64,000 nt of DNA from contig NZ_JAIVLH010000008.1 of NCBI RefSeq assembly GCF_020524345.1, positions 62,001-126,000 of the forward strand, given 5' to 3'. The stretch's first letter is position 1. Each line of letters opens with the position of its first letter. A program made the position numbers and the translations under genes. Below are positions 62,296 to 64,000 of the stretch, one piece after another. The notes beneath the pieces are model-generated. The model saw only the letters and a program-made list of their open reading frames with translations, did no database searches and was not told the DNA's origin. The DNA is from Metabacillus niabensis (lineage in GTDB: Bacteria; Bacillota; Bacilli; Bacillales; Bacillaceae).

Positions 62296-64000
62296 ATGAT
62301 GAATCTTAGAAAATTAGTTATTTTTTCAATTGCAGTTATTCTATTTAGTTCTAGCTTTCCCTTTAAAAGTAATGTTTCAGCTGCTGAAAACCCATCAACT
62401 GATACAAGCTCAGCAATAAAAGATTGGGAATTGATTTGGTCTGACGAATTTAATGGCAATGATATTAATATGGAAAACTGGAGCTATGATGTTCCTACAA
62501 ATGGGAGATATAACGGTGAAATACAATCGTATACAGAAAATAATGCCTTTGTTAAAGAAGGATCTCTTATTCTTGAGGCTAGGGAAGAAGATATTACAGA
62601 GGCAGATGGGAAAACATATAACTACTCTTCAGCTAAACTAATTTCCAAAGGTAAACAAAAATGGACGTATGGCAAAGTCGAAGTAAAAGCAAAAATGCCT
62701 TCAGGACAAGGAATTTGGCCTGCAATTTGGATGATGCCAGAGGATGAGCCTTTTTATGGTACATGGCCAGTTAGTGGAGAAATTGACATTATGGAATTAT
62801 TAGGACATGAGCCTGATACAATCCATGGAACGATCCATTTCGGTAAACCACATCAACAACGACAAGGACATTATTATTTACCTGAAGGTCAATCATTTGC
62901 TGATGATTACCATATTTACAGCATAGAATGGGAACCTGGTGAAATTAGATGGTATGTGGATGGTCATTTATATCACACTGCAAATGACTGGTTCAATAAA
63001 AGTGATTCTAATGCAGATGACTATACGTACCCAGCACCATTTGATCAAGATTTCTTCTTAATTATGAACATTTCAGTAGGTGGGGGTTGGCCAGGTAATC
63101 CTGATGAAACAACAGTATTCCCTCAACAAATGGCAGTTGATTATGTAAAAGTCTATCAAAAAGATGAGTACCCTGAACGTGAAAAACCTATAAGTGAGGA
63201 TAACGATGATGTTAGAGCTCCTCTTGAAGATGGTAACTACGTTTACAATGGTGGTTTTGACATAAGTGATCCTGAGGTAGGCGGTATTGAGGGTGTTGAA
63301 TATTCTGATTATTGGACATTTTCTAAAGATGGTGGCGCCACTGCCAATCTTGTACCAACTGATGGTGTAATGGATGTAAAAATTCAATCAGGCGGTAATG
63401 TTGAGCATGGAGTTCAATTGCTTCAAGCTCCAATTCATCTTATAAAAGGAGCTAAGTATAAAGCTTCCTTTAGAGCAAAAGCAGAGAATGAAAGACCAGT
63501 AAAGGTTAAAATAGGCGCAGATGGAGATCGAAGTTGGAAAGATTATGCTGGCCAAGATCCTTTCACTTTAACAACATCTTGGCAAGATTATTCATTTGAA
63601 TTTACTATGAATGATGAAACAGATGTTAAAGCTCGATACGAATTCAATATGGGTCTAAATGACGGTGATATTTCACTTGATGATGTAAGATTAGAAAAAA
63701 TTCAAGATGCACCTCCTGTTGACCCGTCAAAAATTGTAAGAGACCCACTTCCAACAGGAAATTATATTTATAACGGTACTTTTGACCAAGGTACTGAGAG
63801 AATGGGTTTTTGGGAATTTAGAACAGACGAATCCGCAGATGCAACGAGATATATCGGAAGTGCAGTAAATGAAAGAAGATTTGAAGCATTGATCACTAAT
63901 GGTGGTAACAATAAAAATTCAGTACAATTAGCTCAAAATGGTTTTAGCCTAGAGAATGGAAAACCATATCAATTAACCTTTGAAGCAAGTACAGAAGCAG
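62296..64000 (+). CDS. Secreted GH16 endo-beta-1,3-glucanase with CBM4/9-type domains, cut by window end
   Basis: The frame is open from ATG 62296 (a second ATG follows at 62299) to the window end, at least 568 residues. GGAGG lies 8 bases upstream. A signal peptide ends near VSAAEN (residues 1-36). The GH16 domain covers about 40-290, with WSDEFNG, GQGIWPAIWMMP, the catalytic SGEIDIMELLG and MNISVGGGWPG, typical of laminarinase. Two CBM4/9-like modules follow, each beginning with a GNYVYNGGF- or GNYIYNGTFD-type strand; the second is incomplete. It should degrade laminarin or fungal beta-1,3-glucan. The divergent gene is lichenase, and LacI-type operators lie upstream. Confidence 0.93.
   Translation, partial: MMNLRKLVIFSIAVILFSSSFPFKSNVSAAENPSTDTSSAIKDWELIWSDEFNGNDINMENWSYDVPTNGRYNGEIQSYTENNAFVKEGSLILEAREEDITEADGKTYNYSSAKLISKGKQKWTYGKVEVKAKMPSGQGIWPAIWMMPEDEPFYGTWPVSGEIDIMELLGHEPDTIHGTIHFGKPHQQRQGHYYLPEGQSFADDYHIYSIEWEPGEIRWYVDGHLYHTANDWFNKSDSNADDYTYPAPFDQDFFLIMNISVGGGWPGNPDETTVFPQQMAVDYVKVYQKDEYPEREKPISEDNDDVRAPLEDGNYVYNGGFDISDPEVGGIEGVEYSDYWTFSKDGGATANLVPTDGVMDVKIQSGGNVEHGVQLLQAPIHLIKGAKYKASFRAKAENERPVKVKIGADGDRSWKDYAGQDPFTLTTSWQDYSFEFTMNDETDVKARYEFNMGLNDGDISLDDVRLEKIQDAPPVDPSKIVRDPLPTGNYIYNGTFDQGTERMGFWEFRTDESADATRYIGSAVNERRFEALITNGGNNKNSVQLAQNGFSLENGKPYQLTFEASTEA

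Overview
The window is low-GC Gram-positive DNA from a Bacillus-like organism (Bacillaceae; Bacillus or Metabacillus type). The reasons are the strong AGGAGG-type ribosome sites with some TTG starts, the S-box and glycine riboswitches, a near-perfect parS site, a YobV/YobU-like divergent pair, sporulation-kinase-like signalling, and secreted GH43 and GH16 enzymes close to Bacillus relatives. It reads as ordinary chromosome. I see no prophage, no intact transposon, no CRISPR array and no rRNA or tRNA genes.

Layout. 1-3.5 kb: OmpR-type two-component system, then a VTC-domain polyphosphate polymerase and a DUF4956 membrane protein, with an 11-bp-period direct repeat in front of the latter pair. 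3.5-10.8 kb: L-lactate dehydrogenase, a PH-domain membrane pair, a GntP-type permease with glycerate kinase, and a phospholipase D-like protein. 10.8-13.8 kb: candidate parS, a frameshifted NERD-domain gene, a 52-bp tandem array of eleven hairpins, and a coiled-coil protein. 14-16.3 kb: ahpC-ahpF. 16.3-18.9 kb: an ABC exporter with its TetR regulator behind a promoter framed by two palindromic operators. 19-26.3 kb: malate:quinone oxidoreductase, PadR/DUF4188 pair, diguanylate cyclase, Gfo/Idh oxidoreductase and TcyP cystine transporter. 26.3-28.9 kb: a decayed AraC gene and the adaptive-response operon adaA-alkA-ogt. 29-31.4 kb: glycine-riboswitch amino acid permease and csaA. 31.5-37.1 kb: AraC regulator, sulfurtransferase, and an S-box ABC importer followed by homocysteine S-methyltransferase. 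37.2-42.3 kb: monomeric sarcosine oxidase-like enzyme and potABCD. 42.4-46.1 kb: unknown membrane protein and a secreted arabinanase with AraR-like and cre-like sites. 46.5-52.7 kb: a 1231-residue DUF2062-GH18-CE4-GT2 fusion, a Thr-rich surface protein and an orphan sensor kinase. 52.7-58.7 kb: YobV/YobU-like pair and a Fur-controlled siderophore ABC importer. 58.8-64 kb: LacI regulator, lichenase with CBM6, and the 5' part of a GH16 laminarinase-like enzyme which runs off the window. The last intergenic region holds LacI-type palindromes and a decayed carbohydrate-binding gene end.

How the genes work together. Several blocks are self-contained regulatory circuits readable from the DNA: the direct-repeat promoter of the polyphosphate operon, the TetR-autoregulated exporter, the SAM and glycine riboswitches, a perfect Fur box, and the AraR/CcpA-like sites at the arabinanase. 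The two ends of the beta-glucan locus are divergent secreted GH16 enzymes with a LacI regulator next to them, which fits a small plant-polysaccharide or laminarin utilisation island. The most unusual items are the hairpin array at 12.1-12.7 kb, the one-polypeptide polysaccharide synthesis/modification protein, and the LacI/palindrome-rich control region at 61.8-62.2 kb. All family names come from reading motifs by eye; no database search was run.
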